64,000 nucleotides of DNA from Prevotellaceae bacterium UBA6417 (GCA_002439755.1 DJPH01000005.1:14282-78281); one strand, 5' to 3'; counted from the first letter of the stretch, positions 18,904 to 29,908 are shown. Notes: generated by a model not told the origin, from the letters alone. Program-made: numbers and translations.

Positions 18904-19269
18904 ATGAAAACAATCCTTATCACCCTTCTGACATCGGCCGCACTGCTCGGCATTTCGTGCAGCGGCGACGACCGGAGCGGTGAAATTCCCTATGCGCCCA
19001 CCCTGCGCATCGACCAACCCGTCATTGAAGGCAACAGCGTCACCCTGAAAGCCACCGTACTTTCCTCGCCCAACAGCAGCCTTGTGGCCTGCGGTTTCTT
19101 CGTGGGCAACGATTTGCAGGAAGAAGAGCTCAAGTGCGACACACCCTCCGTCGTCTTCAGCTGCCAGATCGACAGTCTCGCTCCCGGACGCCATTACGCC
19201 GTGGCATATGCCAAAAACGGCATAGCGCAAACCACCAGCGACACCCTTCGTTTCAGCATCGAACCGTGA
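18904..19269 (+). CDS. Small lipoprotein with a single Ig/FN3-like domain
   Basis: 121 residues. The signal peptide ends in lipobox GISC (Cys19), followed by SGDDRSG. The rest is one beta-sandwich-like unit (PTLRIDQPVIEGNSVTLKATV, then a strand pair with RHYAVAYAKNGIAQTTS), similar in outline to an FN3 or Ig-like domain. Function unknown. It follows the helix-hairpin-helix gene by 21 bases and probably ends that transcript, with a GC-rich hairpin about 95 bases downstream. Confidence 0.8.
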   Translation: MKTILITLLTSAALLGISCSGDDRSGEIPYAPTLRIDQPVIEGNSVTLKATVLSSPNSSLVACGFFVGNDLQEEELKCDTPSVVFSCQIDSLAPGRHYAVAYAKNGIAQTTSDTLRFSIEP

Positions 19270-19364
19270 TGCAAAGGTAATACATCAAGCCGACAAAAAC
19301 AAGCTCCGCCAGCTCATCGGGTACAAGCAGGCACCAAAAACCTTGTAACCCTCTCTCTGTCAAC

Positions 19365-19410
19365 CTCTCGCGCGTACGCGCGGGAGAGATTTTCTTTCTT
19401 TTCTTTATTT
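19365..19410 (+). terminator. GC-rich hairpin with pyrimidine tail, probable terminator
   Basis: Bases 19365-19388 fold into a stem of nine paired positions with one internal mismatch (CTCTCGCGCG against CGCGCGGGAGAG). A long T/C-rich run follows immediately. It lies about 95 bases after the small lipoprotein stop and would end that transcript. Confidence 0.55.
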
Positions 19411-19486
19411 TCTTTCTTAAAGATAGTGGGGTATGGGGAGAAAGATGCTTCTTTCGTTTTTTCTTTTCTTTCTTTCGCAACCCGTA

Positions 19487-19523
19487 TTGAATACGGGGGT
19501 TGAATACGGGGGTTGAATGCAGG
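19487..19523. repeat. Short tandem repeat, 13-base unit, about 2.8 copies
   Basis: TTGAATACGGGGG occurs exactly at 19487-19499 and 19500-19512, followed by a decayed third copy starting TTGAATGCAGG. The first copy also forms a palindrome with the bases before it (CCCGTATT, then G, then AATACGGG, 19481-19497). Confidence 0.8.
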
Positions 19524-19781
19524 TAGGGACACATTGCGACAACACTTTGAAAGCCAGAAAAGGCAATTTTCAGCCTGCGAAACCGCTGCCCGACGCCATG
19601 CGTTTGCTGTCTACGCCACAGGTTTTCAGCAGGCAAAAAGGACGTTGGAAAAGGCTCATTTTGGCATTCGTCAGACACGTTTCGGCCAGCCCTTTTCCGA
19701 CATCACGCGCAAAAGCCCTGCCCACGCTCACGCTATGGCATATAAAAGCTAAAACGGGACTGCTGTATTCCAAATATTTTA

Positions 19782-19851
19782 TAACTTTGCACGCGCGGAA
19801 CATCTGACAAGTGGCCTTGTCAAAAAGCACACACGTCGGATGACTCATCCG
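19782..19851 (+). promoter_or_regulatory. -7 promoter box TAACTTTG and structured leader of the nuo operon
   Basis: TAACTTTG at 19782-19789 predicts a start near 19796 and a leader of about 90 bases before nuoA. The leader can form two small hairpins, 19806-19821 (GACAAG/CTTGTC) and 19837-19851 (CGGATG/CATCCG). Whether these regulate anything is unknown. This is the only -7-like box seen ahead of the ten nuo genes. Confidence 0.6.
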
Positions 19852-19888
19852 CACTACAAGAAATTACAGATTACAACAATACAAAGTT

Positions 19889-20239
19889 ATGAACTTTACG
19901 CTTTTAGTAACCGTTGTGCTGACGGCCCTGCTGTTTGTCGTAATTGTTGTGGTGTTGGCCAACCTGCTGGCACCGCGCTCTTACAACAAGCTGAAGGAGG
20001 AAGCTTACGAATGCGGTATCCCGGCGAGAGGTCTCCAATGGGGACACTATCACCTGGGCTACTACCTGTTTGCCATCCTGTTCCTGATGTTCGACGTGGA
20101 AACAATGTTCTTGTTTCCTTGGGCCGTAGTGGCCGGCAGCCTTGGCATCCAAGGCTTGATAGCCGTGTTGTTCTTCCTGTTCATCTTAGTTCTGGGCCTT
20201 GCATACGCCTGGAGGAAAGGAGCGTTGGCATGGCACTGA
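19889..20239 (+). CDS. nuoA: NADH-quinone oxidoreductase subunit A
   Basis: 116 residues with three membrane helices and the family signature YECGIPARG in the first loop and [12 protein letters not shown] in the second helix. NuoA sits in the membrane arm of respiratory complex I next to the quinone site. First gene of the nuo operon; its end overlaps nuoB by ten bases. Confidence 0.95.
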   Translation: MNFTLLVTVVLTALLFVVIVVVLANLLAPRSYNKLKEEAYECGIPARGLQWGHYHLGYYLFAILFLMFDVETMFLFPWAVVAGSLGIQGLIAVLFFLFILVLGLAYAWRKGALAWH

Positions 20240-20868
20240 TAGGGAAACCCAAAATCAAGTCGATTCCCTACGAGGAATTCAAAGACAACGAGAGCCTGGA
20301 AAAAATGATCGACGAGCTAAACGCCAACGGTGCCAACGTACTTGTGACCACGGCCGACAAGCTCATCAACTGGGGGCGCAGCAACAGCCTGTGGCCGATG
20401 AACTTCGGAACCAGCTGCTGCGCCATCGAGCTGATGGCCATGGGCGCAGCGCGCTTTGACATGGCCCGCTTCGGTTTCGAGGTAACACGCGTAAGCCCCC
20501 GCCAGGCCGACCTTATCCTGGTATGCGGCACCATCACCAACAAGATGGCTCCGGTGCTGAAACGCCTGTACGACCAGATGGCCGACCCCAAATACGTCAT
20601 CGCCATAGGAGGCTGCACCTGCACAGGCGGCCCATTCACCAAATCCTATCACGTGGTAAAAGGCGTAGACAAAATCCTGCCCGTCGACGTATATGTGCCC
20701 GGATGCCCTCCACGCCCCGAAGCCTTCTACTACGGCATGATGCAGCTGCAACGTAAGATGAAGATCGAGAACTACCTTGGCACCGTCAACCGCAAGGAAA
20801 AAGACCCCTACAAGGAAGAAGCCAAAGAACTTCAGAAAAAAATCATCAACCAAGAACAAGAAGCATGA
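20230..20868 (+). CDS. nuoB: NADH-quinone oxidoreductase subunit B
   Basis: 212 residues from ATG 20230. The reading frame is open further upstream, but that part overlaps nuoA in another frame and is not coding. The four ligands of iron-sulfur cluster N2 are present: the Cys-Cys pair in TSCCAIE, one Cys in IGGCTCTGG, and one in [11 protein letters not shown]2 passes electrons to quinone. The C-terminus has a lysine-rich extension. Overlaps nuoA at the start and nuoCD by four bases at the end. Confidence 0.96.
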   Translation: MALIGKPKIKSIPYEEFKDNESLEKMIDELNANGANVLVTTADKLINWGRSNSLWPMNFGTSCCAIELMAMGAARFDMARFGFEVTRVSPRQADLILVCGTITNKMAPVLKRLYDQMADPKYVIAIGGCTCTGGPFTKSYHVVKGVDKILPVDVYVPGCPPRPEAFYYGMMQLQRKMKIENYLGTVNRKEKDPYKEEAKELQKKIINQEQEA

Positions 20869-22430
20869 CTTTGGACATAAAGACAATAGCACCCTCGGAA
20901 CTGCACGCAGAAATGGTGCGCCTGAAAAAAGAACGCCAGATGGACTTCCTCGTCAACCTCATCGGCATGGACTGGGGCGAAGAAGGGCTTGGCGTGATCT
21001 ACATGCTCGAATCGACCCAAACGGGCGAGACCATATCGCTGAAAACCGTCACGGCCGACCGCGAAAACCCCTACATACCAACAGTCAGCGACTTATGGCA
21101 GATTGCCAACATCTACGAGCGTGAAGTCTACGACTTCTTCGGCATCAAATTCCTAAACCACCCCGACATGCGTCGCATCTTCCTGCGCGAAGACTGGACA
21201 GGCTATCCTCTGCGCAAAGACGACAAGCCCGAAGAAGAAAACCCGCTCAAGATGACTGACGAACCGCTGGCCGACACCACGAAAGAATACTTCCTCAAAG
21301 AAGACGGCACCGTGGGCGTGCGCGAAAACACGGTGTGGGGCCCCGATGAATACGTAGTCAACGTAGGTCCGCAGCACCCGTCGACCCACGGCGTACTGCA
21401 CATGCGCGCCAGCCTCAACGGTGAAGTGGTCAACAAAGTAGGCCTCGTGCTCGGCTACATACACCGCGGCGTAGAAAAAATCAGCGAAAGCATGACCTAT
21501 CCGCAATTGCTGGCCATGACCGACCGCCTCGACTACTTCAGCGCCATGCAAAACCGCCACGCCCTGTGCATGTGCATCGAAAAAGCCATGGGACTCGAAG
21601 TAAGCCCGCGCGTACAATACATACGCACCATCATGGACGAACTGCAGCGCATCGCATCGCACCTCATCTACTACGGATGCATGGCCATGGACACCGGTGC
21701 ACTGACCGCCTTCTTCTATACCTTCCGCGAACGCGAACAGCTGATGAAGATATTCGAAGACAACTTCGGCGGCCGCCTCATCATGAACTACAACACCATA
21801 GGCGGCGTAATGTATGACATACTGCCCAGCTTCGTCAAAGAAGTAAAAGAATTCGAGAAAGCCCTCAGCAAACGGTTCCACGAATATCAGGACATCTTTA
21901 CCACCAACATCATAGCCCGTCAGCGCATGGAGGGCGTAGGCACAATCAGCAACGAAGACGCCATATCGCTGGGACTCACAGGCCCCGTGGGACGCGCCTG
22001 CGGATGGAAAAACGACGTGCGCAAGCGTCACCCCTACGCCATGTACGACAAAGTGAACTTCACCGAAATCGTGCGCACCGAAGGCGACACCAACGCACGC
22101 CACTGGAACCGTATGGACGAAATGCTCGAAAGCCTGAACATCATCGACCAACTGATCGACAACATTCCCGAAGGCGAATACCAGGCCAAGCGCAAACCCA
22201 TCATCAAACTACCCGAAGGCGACTACTATCAGGCCGTCGAAGCCAGCCGCGGTGAACTGGGCGTATTCATAGAAAGCAAGGGCGACAAGTTCCCGTATCG
22301 CGTACACTACCGCAGCAGCAGCCTGCCACTGGCCAACGCCATGGACACCGCAAGCCGCGGACAGAAATTTGCCGACCTCATAGCCATAGGCGCATCCATG
22401 GACTTCGTGATACCCGACATTGACAGATAA
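20865..22430 (+). CDS. nuoCD: NADH-quinone oxidoreductase fused subunits C and D
   Basis: 521 residues. Residues about 1-125 are the NuoC (30 kDa) domain, ending in [22 protein letters not shown]. After a linker the NuoD (49 kDa) domain runs from [17 protein letters not shown] to the C-terminal [13 protein letters not shown]. Quinone-site residues of the family are in the HPSTHG loop. Fusion of C and D is known from enterobacteria and other groups. Start overlaps the nuoB stop. Confidence 0.95.
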   Translation: MTLDIKTIAPSELHAEMVRLKKERQMDFLVNLIGMDWGEEGLGVIYMLESTQTGETISLKTVTADRENPYIPTVSDLWQIANIYEREVYDFFGIKFLNHPDMRRIFLREDWTGYPLRKDDKPEEENPLKMTDEPLADTTKEYFLKEDGTVGVRENTVWGPDEYVVNVGPQHPSTHGVLHMRASLNGEVVNKVGLVLGYIHRGVEKISESMTYPQLLAMTDRLDYFSAMQNRHALCMCIEKAMGLEVSPRVQYIRTIMDELQRIASHLIYYGCMAMDTGALTAFFYTFREREQLMKIFEDNFGGRLIMNYNTIGGVMYDILPSFVKEVKEFEKALSKRFHEYQDIFTTNIIARQRMEGVGTISNEDAISLGLTGPVGRACGWKNDVRKRHPYAMYDKVNFTEIVRTEGDTNARHWNRMDEMLESLNIIDQLIDNIPEGEYQAKRKPIIKLPEGDYYQAVEASRGELGVFIESKGDKFPYRVHYRSSSLPLANAMDTASRGQKFADLIAIGASMDFVIPDIDR

Positions 22431-22447
22431 TATAAAGAGAAAAGATT

Positions 22448-23527
22448 ATGTTTGACTTCAGTATAGTAACAAAATGGTTTCACGCCCTGCTTTGCGGCGC
22501 AATGCCAGAATGGGCGGCCATAGGCATAGAATGCCTCATCGTGTTGCTCTTCATCATTATCCTATATGCCATCCTCGCCATCGTGCTCATCTATGCGGAA
22601 CGTAAGATATGCGCATTCTTCCAGTGCCGAATAGGCCCCAACCGCGTAGGAAAATGGGGACTGCTCCAGGTATTCGCCGACGTGCTGAAAATGCTGACCA
22701 AGGAAATCATCAAAATGCGCCAAAGCGACCGCCTGCTCCACGACATGGCACCCTACTTCGTATTGGCAGCCTCGTTCCTCACCTTTGCCTGCATACCCTG
22801 GAACAAAGGACTGGAAATACTCGACTTCAACGTAGGCGCCTTCTTCTTCATCGCAGTATCGGGCATAGGAGTCGTCGGCATACTGCTCGCCGGTTGGGCA
22901 AGCCACAGCAAATATCCCCTCATCGGTGCCATGCGAAGCGGTGCACAGCTGGTGAGCTACGAGCTGAGCATCGGCATGACCATGCTCACCGTCATCATGC
23001 TCTGCGGCACCATGCAACTCTCGGAAATCGTACAGCAGCAAGCCGACTACGGATGGAACATCGTGCGCGGACACATACCGGCAGTACTGGCATTCATCAT
23101 CTACCTGATAGCCGGCAACGCCGAATGCAACCGCGGCCCGTTCGACCTGCCCGAAGCCGAAAGCGAACTGACAGCCGGATACCACACAGAATACTCAGGC
23201 ATGGGATTCGGATTCTTCTATCTGGCAGAATACCTGAACCTGTTTATATGCAGCGCAATGGCAGCAACCATCTTCCTGGGAGGATGGGCACCGCTCTACC
23301 TGCCCGGCATGGACGGCTTCAACACCATCATGAGCTACATACCCGGATTCGTATGGTTCTTCGCCAAAGCATTCTTCGTAGTATTCCTCTTGATGTGGAT
23401 CAGATGGACATTCCCACGCCTGCGCATCGACCAGCTCCTTTCGCTGGAATGGAAATACCTGCTACCTATCAGCATGTTTAACATCATATTGATGGCTCTC
23501 GTCGTTTGCCTGGGCCTGACACTTTAA
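22448..23527 (+). CDS. nuoH: NADH-quinone oxidoreductase subunit H
   Basis: 359 residues with about eight membrane helices. The family signatures are [20 protein letters not shown] near the start and [19 protein letters not shown] in the middle (the acidic loop near the quinone channel). NuoH links the peripheral arm to the membrane arm of complex I. 17 bases separate it from nuoCD. Confidence 0.96.
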   Translation: MFDFSIVTKWFHALLCGAMPEWAAIGIECLIVLLFIIILYAILAIVLIYAERKICAFFQCRIGPNRVGKWGLLQVFADVLKMLTKEIIKMRQSDRLLHDMAPYFVLAASFLTFACIPWNKGLEILDFNVGAFFFIAVSGIGVVGILLAGWASHSKYPLIGAMRSGAQLVSYELSIGMTMLTVIMLCGTMQLSEIVQQQADYGWNIVRGHIPAVLAFIIYLIAGNAECNRGPFDLPEAESELTAGYHTEYSGMGFGFFYLAEYLNLFICSAMAATIFLGGWAPLYLPGMDGFNTIMSYIPGFVWFFAKAFFVVFLLMWIRWTFPRLRIDQLLSLEWKYLLPISMFNIILMALVVCLGLTL

Positions 23528-23543
23528 AAAGCCCCATTGAATT

Positions 23544-24077
23544 ATGGACAACAATACATACATAGGAGGAATCGTCGAGGCAATGAAAAGCCTGGGCATC
23601 GGCCTGAAGACCTCACTCAAGGTCTTCTTTGAAAAAGACGAAACCGAACAGTATCCCGAAAACCGCAAAACGCTGAAATTCTCAGACCGCAACCGCTTCT
23701 GTTTGGAAATGCCACACAACGACAAGAACGAACACAAATGCGTGGCCTGCGGACTGTGCCAGATGGCATGCCCCAACGGCACCATCACCGTGACCAGCGA
23801 AATGGTGACAACCGAAGACGGCAAGAAAAAACGCCAGCTGGTAAAATATGAATACAACGTAGGACAATGCATGTTCTGCAACCTGTGCGTACTGGCCTGT
23901 CCCCACAACGCCATCCGCTTTAACCAGGAATTCGAAAACGCCGTGTTCGACAAAACCAAGCTGAACATGCAGCTCAACCACCCGGGAAGCAAGGTAGAAG
24001 AAAAACCAAAACCCGTTATTCAGAAACCGGCTGCAGCGGCTGCAGCGGCAACCACAACAACTAACAAGGAGGACTAA
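23544..24077 (+). CDS. nuoI: NADH-quinone oxidoreductase subunit I (ferredoxin-like)
   Basis: 177 residues. Two 4Fe-4S motifs, CVACGLCQMACP and CMFCNLCVLACP, bind clusters N6a and N6b, which carry electrons toward NuoB. Odd feature: after about residue 150 the protein ends in a proline/alanine/threonine tail (KPAAAAAAATTTTNKED) not needed for cluster binding. In a complex without NuoEFG, NuoI is the most exposed electron entry point, so the tail could matter for docking a donor; this is inference. Confidence 0.95.
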   Translation: MDNNTYIGGIVEAMKSLGIGLKTSLKVFFEKDETEQYPENRKTLKFSDRNRFCLEMPHNDKNEHKCVACGLCQMACPNGTITVTSEMVTTEDGKKKRQLVKYEYNVGQCMFCNLCVLACPHNAIRFNQEFENAVFDKTKLNMQLNHPGSKVEEKPKPVIQKPAAAAAAATTTTNKED

Positions 24078-24079
24078 GC

Positions 24080-24595
24080 ATGGCAACGACAATCATATTT
24101 TTCATATTGGCGGCAATCATCCTGGGTTGCGCACTATTGGCCGTAACCACCAAATACCTGATGCGCGCCGCAACCTACCTGCTGTTTGTCCTCTTCGGCA
24201 CAGCAGGCCTGTATTTCCTCATGGGATACACATTCCTCGGCTCGGTTCAAGTAATGGTATATGCCGGCGGCGTAGTGGTGCTCTACATCTTCGCTCTGAT
24301 GCTGACAGGCCGCTCCGACCATCACAAGGAAAACGGCCCCTCGCAAATAGCCAAAAAGATGGCCGCCCTGGCAGCCAGTCTGTGCGGTGCAGCCCTCATG
24401 CTGTTTATCTTCATATCACATAAGTTTGCCTGCAACATCCTTACGGCACCCGACGAACAGGCCACATCCATCCAACTCATCGGACAACAGATCATAGCCT
24501 CCGACAAATATGGCTACCTGCTACCCTTCGAAGCAGTCAGCGTATTGCTGCTCGCCTGCATCGTCGGCGGTCTGATCATCGCACGTAAACGTTAA
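24080..24595 (+). CDS. nuoJ: NADH-quinone oxidoreductase subunit J
   Basis: 171 residues with five predicted membrane helices. The family segment AATYLLFVLFGTAGLYFLMGYTFLGSVQVMVYAGGVVVLYIFALML covers the third helix with its pi-bulge region. Starts two bases after the nuoI stop. Confidence 0.93.
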   Translation: MATTIIFFILAAIILGCALLAVTTKYLMRAATYLLFVLFGTAGLYFLMGYTFLGSVQVMVYAGGVVVLYIFALMLTGRSDHHKENGPSQIAKKMAALAASLCGAALMLFIFISHKFACNILTAPDEQATSIQLIGQQIIASDKYGYLLPFEAVSVLLLACIVGGLIIARKR

Positions 24596-24608
24596 AAACG
24601 AAACAGAA

Positions 24609-24917
24609 ATGGTAACTATAAATTGTTTTCTAATTCTTTCGGCATTGATGCTGTTCATCGGCGTTTACGGATTTCTGACCCGCCGGAACACATTGGCCAT
24701 CCTCATCTCAATAGAACTGATGCTGAACGCTGCCGACATTAATTTCGCGGCATTCAACCGCATGCTCTATCCCGAAGGACAGGAAGGTTACTTCTTCACG
24801 CTGTTCTCGGTAGCCATCTCGGCAGCCGAAACAGCCATCGCCATTGCCGTGATGATTAACATCTACCGCAATCTGAAGAACAACTTCGTTGAAAACCTCG
24901 ACAAAATGAAATGGTAA
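24609..24917 (+). CDS. nuoK: NADH-quinone oxidoreductase subunit K
   Basis: 102 residues, three membrane helices. The conserved glutamates lie in LISIELMLNAADINF and in SAAETAIAIAVMI, matching the proton-channel glutamates of the NuoK/MrpC family. Length is exact for the family. Confidence 0.94.
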   Translation: MVTINCFLILSALMLFIGVYGFLTRRNTLAILISIELMLNAADINFAAFNRMLYPEGQEGYFFTLFSVAISAAETAIAIAVMINIYRNLKNNFVENLDKMKW

Positions 24918-24940
24918 TAACGACAAACAAGAATTAACCC

Positions 24941-26902
24941 ATGGATTATACATACACAGTCTTTATCCTGCTATTGCCATTCCTTTCTTTCCTGTTTTTA
25001 GGATTGGCAGGAAAATGGCTCAGCCATCGTACTGCGGGCCTGTTCGGCACCATCGTCTTGGGCGTAGTGGCCGTCATGTCCTACTACACAGCCTTTGAAT
25101 ACTTCACGGCCGACCGCGTCAACGGCGTATTCCAGACAATCGTCCCCTACAACTTCACATGGCTGCCCTTCTTTGACGAAGGCCTGCACTTCGACCTCGG
25201 CATCATGCTCGACCCCATCTCGGTGATGATGCTCATAGTCATCTCGACCGTCTCGCTGATGGTTCACATCTACTCATTCGGCTACATGCACGGCGAACGC
25301 GGATTCCAACGCTACTATGCCTACCTGAGCCTGTTCACCATGTCGATGCTCGGCCTTGTACTGGCCACCAACATCTTCCAAATGTACATGTTCTGGGAAC
25401 TTGTAGGTGTCTGCTCCTATCTGCTCATCGGTTTCTATTACACGCAGGCTCCGGCAGTGGCAGCCTCGAAGAAAGCTTTCATCGTGACACGCTTTGCCGA
25501 CCTGGGCTTCCTCATCGGAATCCTGTTCTACGGCTACTACACAGGCTCGTTCAGCTTTGACTTCACCAACTCGGCAGTCTACCTCAACGGAGCCATGCCG
25601 GGCGCCGAAGCCGACTTCTCGAAAGCTATAGCCGGCGCAGGCTTCATCCTGCCCACGGCACTCTTCCTGATGTTTATCGGTGGTGCAGGCAAAAGTGCCA
25701 TGTTCCCGCTCCACATCTGGTTGCCCGATGCCATGGAAGGACCTACTCCTGTCAGCGCACTGATCCACGCCGCCACGATGGTAGTAGCCGGCGTATTTCA
25801 GGTGGCACGCATGTTCCCCCTGTGGATTCAATATGCGCCCGACACGCTGCACATCGTTGCCTGGATAGGCGCTTTCACAGCATTCTATGCCGCAGCCGTG
25901 GCATGCGCGCAAAGCGACATCAAACGCGTGCTGGCATTCTCGACCATCTCGCAAATAGCATTCATGATGGTGGCACTCGGCGTTTGCATGCCCGAAGGCA
26001 ATTACACCGACAACCATGCAAGCCTCGGTTACATGGCATCCATGTATCACCTGTTCACACACGCCATGTTCAAGGCAACCCTCTTCCTGTGCGCAGGCTG
26101 CATCATCCACGCCGTACACAGCAATGAAATGGAATTCATGGGTGGCATGCGCAAATATATGCCCATCACACACATCACATTCCTCATTGCATGTCTTGCC
26201 ATCTCAGGCATACCGCCGTTCAGTGGATTCTTCTCGAAAGACGAAATCCTCGTTGCCGCATTCCACTACAGCACCGCAATGGGTTGGATCATGACAGCCA
26301 TCGCAGCCATGACAGCCTTCTACATGTTCCGCCTGTACTACGGCATCTTCTGGGGAACAGAGAACAAGGCCTACCATGCCGAACACACACCGCATGAAAG
26401 CCCCGCTGTAATGACCGTACCCTTGATAATTCTGACAGTCATCACAGTGACCATAGGATGGATACTTCCCGGCACATTCGGCAGCTATGTAAGTGCCACC
26501 GGAGAAGCCTACCACATACATCTCGACTGGTCAGTAGCCGGCACAAGCATTGCGATTGCATCGGCCTCCATAGCCTTGGCAACATGGATCTATGCACGCA
26601 GTAGCCAGCCCGTGGCCGTTCGCCTCAAAGAAACTTTCCCCAGCCTTCACAAGTGGGCCTATCACCGTTTCTATATCGATGAAATCTATCAATTTGTTAC
26701 TCACCGCATCATCTTCGCCTATATCAGCCGCCCCATAGCATGGTTTGACCGCCACGTGGTCGACGGGTTCTTCAACTTCCTGGCCTGGGGCACGAACGCA
26801 GCAAGCAACGGCATCCGCACACTGCAAAGCGGACGCGTTCAGCAATATGCCTTCGTATTCCTGATTGGCGTACTGATTCTTATATTAATGTTGATCTTAT
26901 AA
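24941..26902 (+). CDS. nuoL: NADH-quinone oxidoreductase subunit L
   Basis: 653 residues, the antiporter-like distal subunit. Recognised from FWELVGVCSYLLIGFYY (proton-channel Glu), PVSALIHAATMVVAGVF (broken-helix region) and GGMRKYMP. A long amphipathic lateral helix and a terminal membrane segment are expected in the last 120 residues. It pumps protons at the far end of the membrane arm. Confidence 0.95.
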   Translation: MDYTYTVFILLLPFLSFLFLGLAGKWLSHRTAGLFGTIVLGVVAVMSYYTAFEYFTADRVNGVFQTIVPYNFTWLPFFDEGLHFDLGIMLDPISVMMLIVISTVSLMVHIYSFGYMHGERGFQRYYAYLSLFTMSMLGLVLATNIFQMYMFWELVGVCSYLLIGFYYTQAPAVAASKKAFIVTRFADLGFLIGILFYGYYTGSFSFDFTNSAVYLNGAMPGAEADFSKAIAGAGFILPTALFLMFIGGAGKSAMFPLHIWLPDAMEGPTPVSALIHAATMVVAGVFQVARMFPLWIQYAPDTLHIVAWIGAFTAFYAAAVACAQSDIKRVLAFSTISQIAFMMVALGVCMPEGNYTDNHASLGYMASMYHLFTHAMFKATLFLCAGCIIHAVHSNEMEFMGGMRKYMPITHITFLIACLAISGIPPFSGFFSKDEILVAAFHYSTAMGWIMTAIAAMTAFYMFRLYYGIFWGTENKAYHAEHTPHESPAVMTVPLIILTVITVTIGWILPGTFGSYVSATGEAYHIHLDWSVAGTSIAIASASIALATWIYARSSQPVAVRLKETFPSLHKWAYHRFYIDEIYQFVTHRIIFAYISRPIAWFDRHVVDGFFNFLAWGTNAASNGIRTLQSGRVQQYAFVFLIGVLILILMLIL

Positions 26903-26915
26903 AACTGCTTACGAT

Positions 26916-28439
26916 ATGAATTTCCTATCATTATTTGTATTGATTCCGCTCCTGATGCTCCTCGGCCTGTGGCTGGCAAAAGGAACGCGAGGCATTCGCG
27001 CCGTCATGGTCGTCGGCAGTTCTGCCCTATTGGCCCTGTCCATCTTCTTAACCCTGAAATTCCTAACCGACCGCGCCGCAGGTGAATCGGCCGAAATGCT
27101 CTACACCGCCAGCTTCACATGGTTTGAGCCGCTCCATATATCCTATTCGGTAGGAGTAGACGGCATCTCTGTGGCCATGCTTTTGCTTTCCGGTGTCATC
27201 GTCTTCACGGGCACATTCGTGTCATGGGACATGTGCAAGGAATACTTCCTTTGGTTCACCCTGTTGAGCATGGGTGTATTCGGATTCTTTATTTCGATAG
27301 ACCTGTTCATGATGTTCATGTTCTACGAAATAGCCCTGATACCTATGTACCTGCTCATCGGCGTATGGGGGTCGGGCCACAAGGAATACTCGGCCATGAA
27401 GCTCACTCTGATGCTGATGGGTGCTTCCGCCTTTTTGATGCTGGGCATCTTCGGCATCTTCTATGGCTCCGGCGGCCAGACCTTCAACATCCTTGACATT
27501 GCCAACCACACGGGCGGTGCTTCACTGATAGAGTTCAGCAAACAATGCATCTGGTTCCCGTTTGTATTTGTCGGATTCGGAGTATTGGGAGCCATGTTCC
27601 CGTTCCACACATGGAGCCCCGACGGTCATGCCTCGGCACCGACAGCAGTATCCATGCTGCACGCAGGCGTACTGATGAAATTAGGCGGATACGGCTGCTT
27701 CCGGATCGCCATCTACCTGTTGCCCGACGCAGCCAATGAGCTTAGCTGGATTTTCTTGATACTGACAGGAACCGGTGTGGTCTACGGCGCTCTTAGTGCC
27801 TGCGTACAGACCGACTTGAAATACCTCAACGCCTACTCTTCGGTATCGCACTGCGGCATGGTGCTCTTTGCCATCCTAATGCTGACATCAACAGCATCGA
27901 CAGGTGCCATACTCCAAATGTTGAGCCACGGTCTGATGACAGCCCTCTTCTTTGCCGTAATCGGTATGATTTACCACCGCGCCCACACCCGCGACATACG
28001 CGAACTGAACGGTCTGATGCGCATCATCCCGTTCCTGTCGGTGGGATTCGCCATTGCCGGATTGGCCAATCTGGGACTGCCGGGCTTGAGTGGTTTCGTT
28101 GCCGAAATGACCATTTTCGTCGGAGCGTTCCAGAATGCAGACACATTCCACCGTGTTCTGACCATTGCCGCAACAACCAGTATCGTAGTAGCAGCAGTCT
28201 ACATACTGCGCATGGTAGGCAAAATCCTTTATGGAACAAACAAGAATCCCGAACATGCCAAGTTGCACGATGCTCATTGGGAAGAACGGTTGGCCATTAT
28301 TGTGCTGATAGCATGCATCGCCGGCATTGGTTTGGCTCCCTCTTGGCTCAGCAATCTGATAGACGGTAGCGTGGCACCGGTAATGGAGCAAGTAAAGCAT
28401 GCAACCCATACCATATCGCAATGCAATCCCTTTCTTTAA
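26916..28439 (+). CDS. nuoM: NADH-quinone oxidoreductase subunit M
   Basis: 507 residues, about fourteen membrane helices. Family motifs [19 protein letters not shown] (channel Glu) and [13 protein letters not shown] [19 protein letters not shown] are present. Middle antiporter-like proton pump of complex I. Starts 13 bases after nuoL. Confidence 0.95.
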   Translation: MNFLSLFVLIPLLMLLGLWLAKGTRGIRAVMVVGSSALLALSIFLTLKFLTDRAAGESAEMLYTASFTWFEPLHISYSVGVDGISVAMLLLSGVIVFTGTFVSWDMCKEYFLWFTLLSMGVFGFFISIDLFMMFMFYEIALIPMYLLIGVWGSGHKEYSAMKLTLMLMGASAFLMLGIFGIFYGSGGQTFNILDIANHTGGASLIEFSKQCIWFPFVFVGFGVLGAMFPFHTWSPDGHASAPTAVSMLHAGVLMKLGGYGCFRIAIYLLPDAANELSWIFLILTGTGVVYGALSACVQTDLKYLNAYSSVSHCGMVLFAILMLTSTASTGAILQMLSHGLMTALFFAVIGMIYHRAHTRDIRELNGLMRIIPFLSVGFAIAGLANLGLPGLSGFVAEMTIFVGAFQNADTFHRVLTIAATTSIVVAAVYILRMVGKILYGTNKNPEHAKLHDAHWEERLAIIVLIACIAGIGLAPSWLSNLIDGSVAPVMEQVKHATHTISQCNPFL

Positions 28440-28459
28440 TCTTTAAAACAGGAAACACA

Positions 28460-29908
28460 ATGGATTATTCTCAGTTTCTAAATATGTTTGACGAGCTCAC
28501 GCTGCTTGCAGTCATCGTCATCTTGTTTTTGGCCGACATGTTCCTATGCGGCACTGATAAAGACAAAAAGCCTTCAAAGCTGCTTACAACGCTACCCGTT
28601 ATACTGCTTCTGATTCAGACGGCAACAATGCTCGCATTCTCCCGTCCCGAAACATCGGCATTCGGCGGCATGTACGAACTTACCCCGATGATGACAGTGG
28701 TAAAAGCCGTGCTCAACGTCGGCACCCTCATCGTATTCCTGATGGCTCACGTATGGATGCAACGCGAAGAAAACCACATAAAGCAAGGTGAGTTCTACCT
28801 CTTGACCCTATTCACGCTCTTGGGTATGTACTTCATGATTTCGGCCGGGCACTTCCTGATGTTCTTCATCGGTTTGGAATTAGCCTCCATCCCTATGACA
28901 GCCTTGGTGGCCTTCACAAAAAAGAACGAAGAATCGGCAGAAGCCGCAGCCAAGTACATTCTCACAGCGCTGTTCTCAAGCGGTCTGTTGCTTTATGGCA
29001 TCTCATTGCTTTATGGCACATGCGGCACGCTCTACTTCGATGACATGGTTCGTGCCATAGACACTTCCAACCTTGTACAGCTTGCCGCGCTCGTCCTGTT
29101 CATCAGCGGCATCGGCTTCAAGATCTCCTTGGTGCCGTTCCACCTCTGGACAGCCGACACCTACCAGGGAGCCCCGACTACCGTCACCGGCTACCTGAGC
29201 GTCATTTCCAAAGGAGCAGCAGCATTCGTCATGTTCGTCGTCCTCACAAAGGTTTTCGCTCCAATGATTGCCGACTGGAATCTGATTCTCTTTTGGATCA
29301 TTATTGTCAGCATCACTATTGCCAACATCTTTGCCGTTCGCCAAAACAACATCAAGCGTTTCATGGCGTTCTCGGCCATATCTCAAGCCGGCTACCTTGT
29401 CTTGGGAGTCATGGGAGGAACGGCACAAGGCATGACGGCAATGGTCTACTACCTGTTTGTATACATGGTTGCCAACCTCGGCGTATTCATCATTATCAAC
29501 ATTGTTGAGCAACGAAGCGGGAAAACAAACATCAGCGACTACGACGGATTCTATGCAACCAATCCGAAGCTTTCGTTCATCATGACGCTCTCCCTCTTTT
29601 CATTGGCCGGCATTCCGCCCTTTGCAGGATTCTTTTCCAAGTTCTTCATCTTCATGGCAGGATTCAAGGCCGGATTTGAAATCTTGGTATTCATTGCCTT
29701 GGTCAATACCGTCATATCGCTCTACTACTACCTGCTGATAGTAAAAGCCATGTACATTAAGAAGAACGACACACCCATCGCGCCATTCACCAGCGACGGC
29801 TACACGCAAGTCGGCCTCGCCATCTGCGCCATCGGTGTAGTCTTTGCAGGTCTGCTCAGCCAGATTTACCAATTCTTCGATGCATTCAGCTACGGTTTGC
29901 TTCCGTAA
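28460..29908 (+). CDS. nuoN: NADH-quinone oxidoreductase subunit N
   Basis: 482 residues from ATG 28460, which has AGGAAA upstream; an in-frame ATG at 28421 inside nuoM would add 13 unneeded residues. Antiporter-like subunit with [18 protein letters not shown] (channel Glu), [34 protein letters not shown] and a final [10 protein letters not shown]. Last gene of the operon; a strong terminator follows. Confidence 0.94.
   Translation: MDYSQFLNMFDELTLLAVIVILFLADMFLCGTDKDKKPSKLLTTLPVILLLIQTATMLAFSRPETSAFGGMYELTPMMTVVKAVLNVGTLIVFLMAHVWMQREENHIKQGEFYLLTLFTLLGMYFMISAGHFLMFFIGLELASIPMTALVAFTKKNEESAEAAAKYILTALFSSGLLLYGISLLYGTCGTLYFDDMVRAIDTSNLVQLAALVLFISGIGFKISLVPFHLWTADTYQGAPTTVTGYLSVISKGAAAFVMFVVLTKVFAPMIADWNLILFWIIIVSITIANIFAVRQNNIKRFMAFSAISQAGYLVLGVMGGTAQGMTAMVYYLFVYMVANLGVFIIINIVEQRSGKTNISDYDGFYATNPKLSFIMTLSLFSLAGIPPFAGFFSKFFIFMAGFKAGFEILVFIALVNTVISLYYYLLIVKAMYIKKNDTPIAPFTSDGYTQVGLAICAIGVVFAGLLSQIYQFFDAFSYGLLP

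Larger units (their letters stand above)
19270..19781. other. Intergenic region without a credible gene
   Basis: About 510 bases between the lipoprotein stop and the nuo promoter. It holds the hairpin at 19365, a pyrimidine-rich strand at 19389-19476, two exact copies plus one partial copy of a 13-mer at 19487-19523, and then ordinary mixed sequence. Open frames on both strands here have no recognisable domain and poor codon character (runs of Lys-Lys-Lys-Arg or Ser-Phe), so I do not call a gene. Confidence 0.6.

Noticed and set aside
19253..19854. Several 60-140 codon frames between the small lipoprotein and nuoA
   Set aside because: Low-complexity translations across the pyrimidine tract and hairpin, no domain, no promoter in a suitable place.
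19840..20868. Continuous frame that would give NuoB an N-terminal extension of about 130 residues
   Set aside because: The upstream part overlaps nuoA in a different frame and gives no NuoB-like sequence; the ATG at 20230 gives the normal length.
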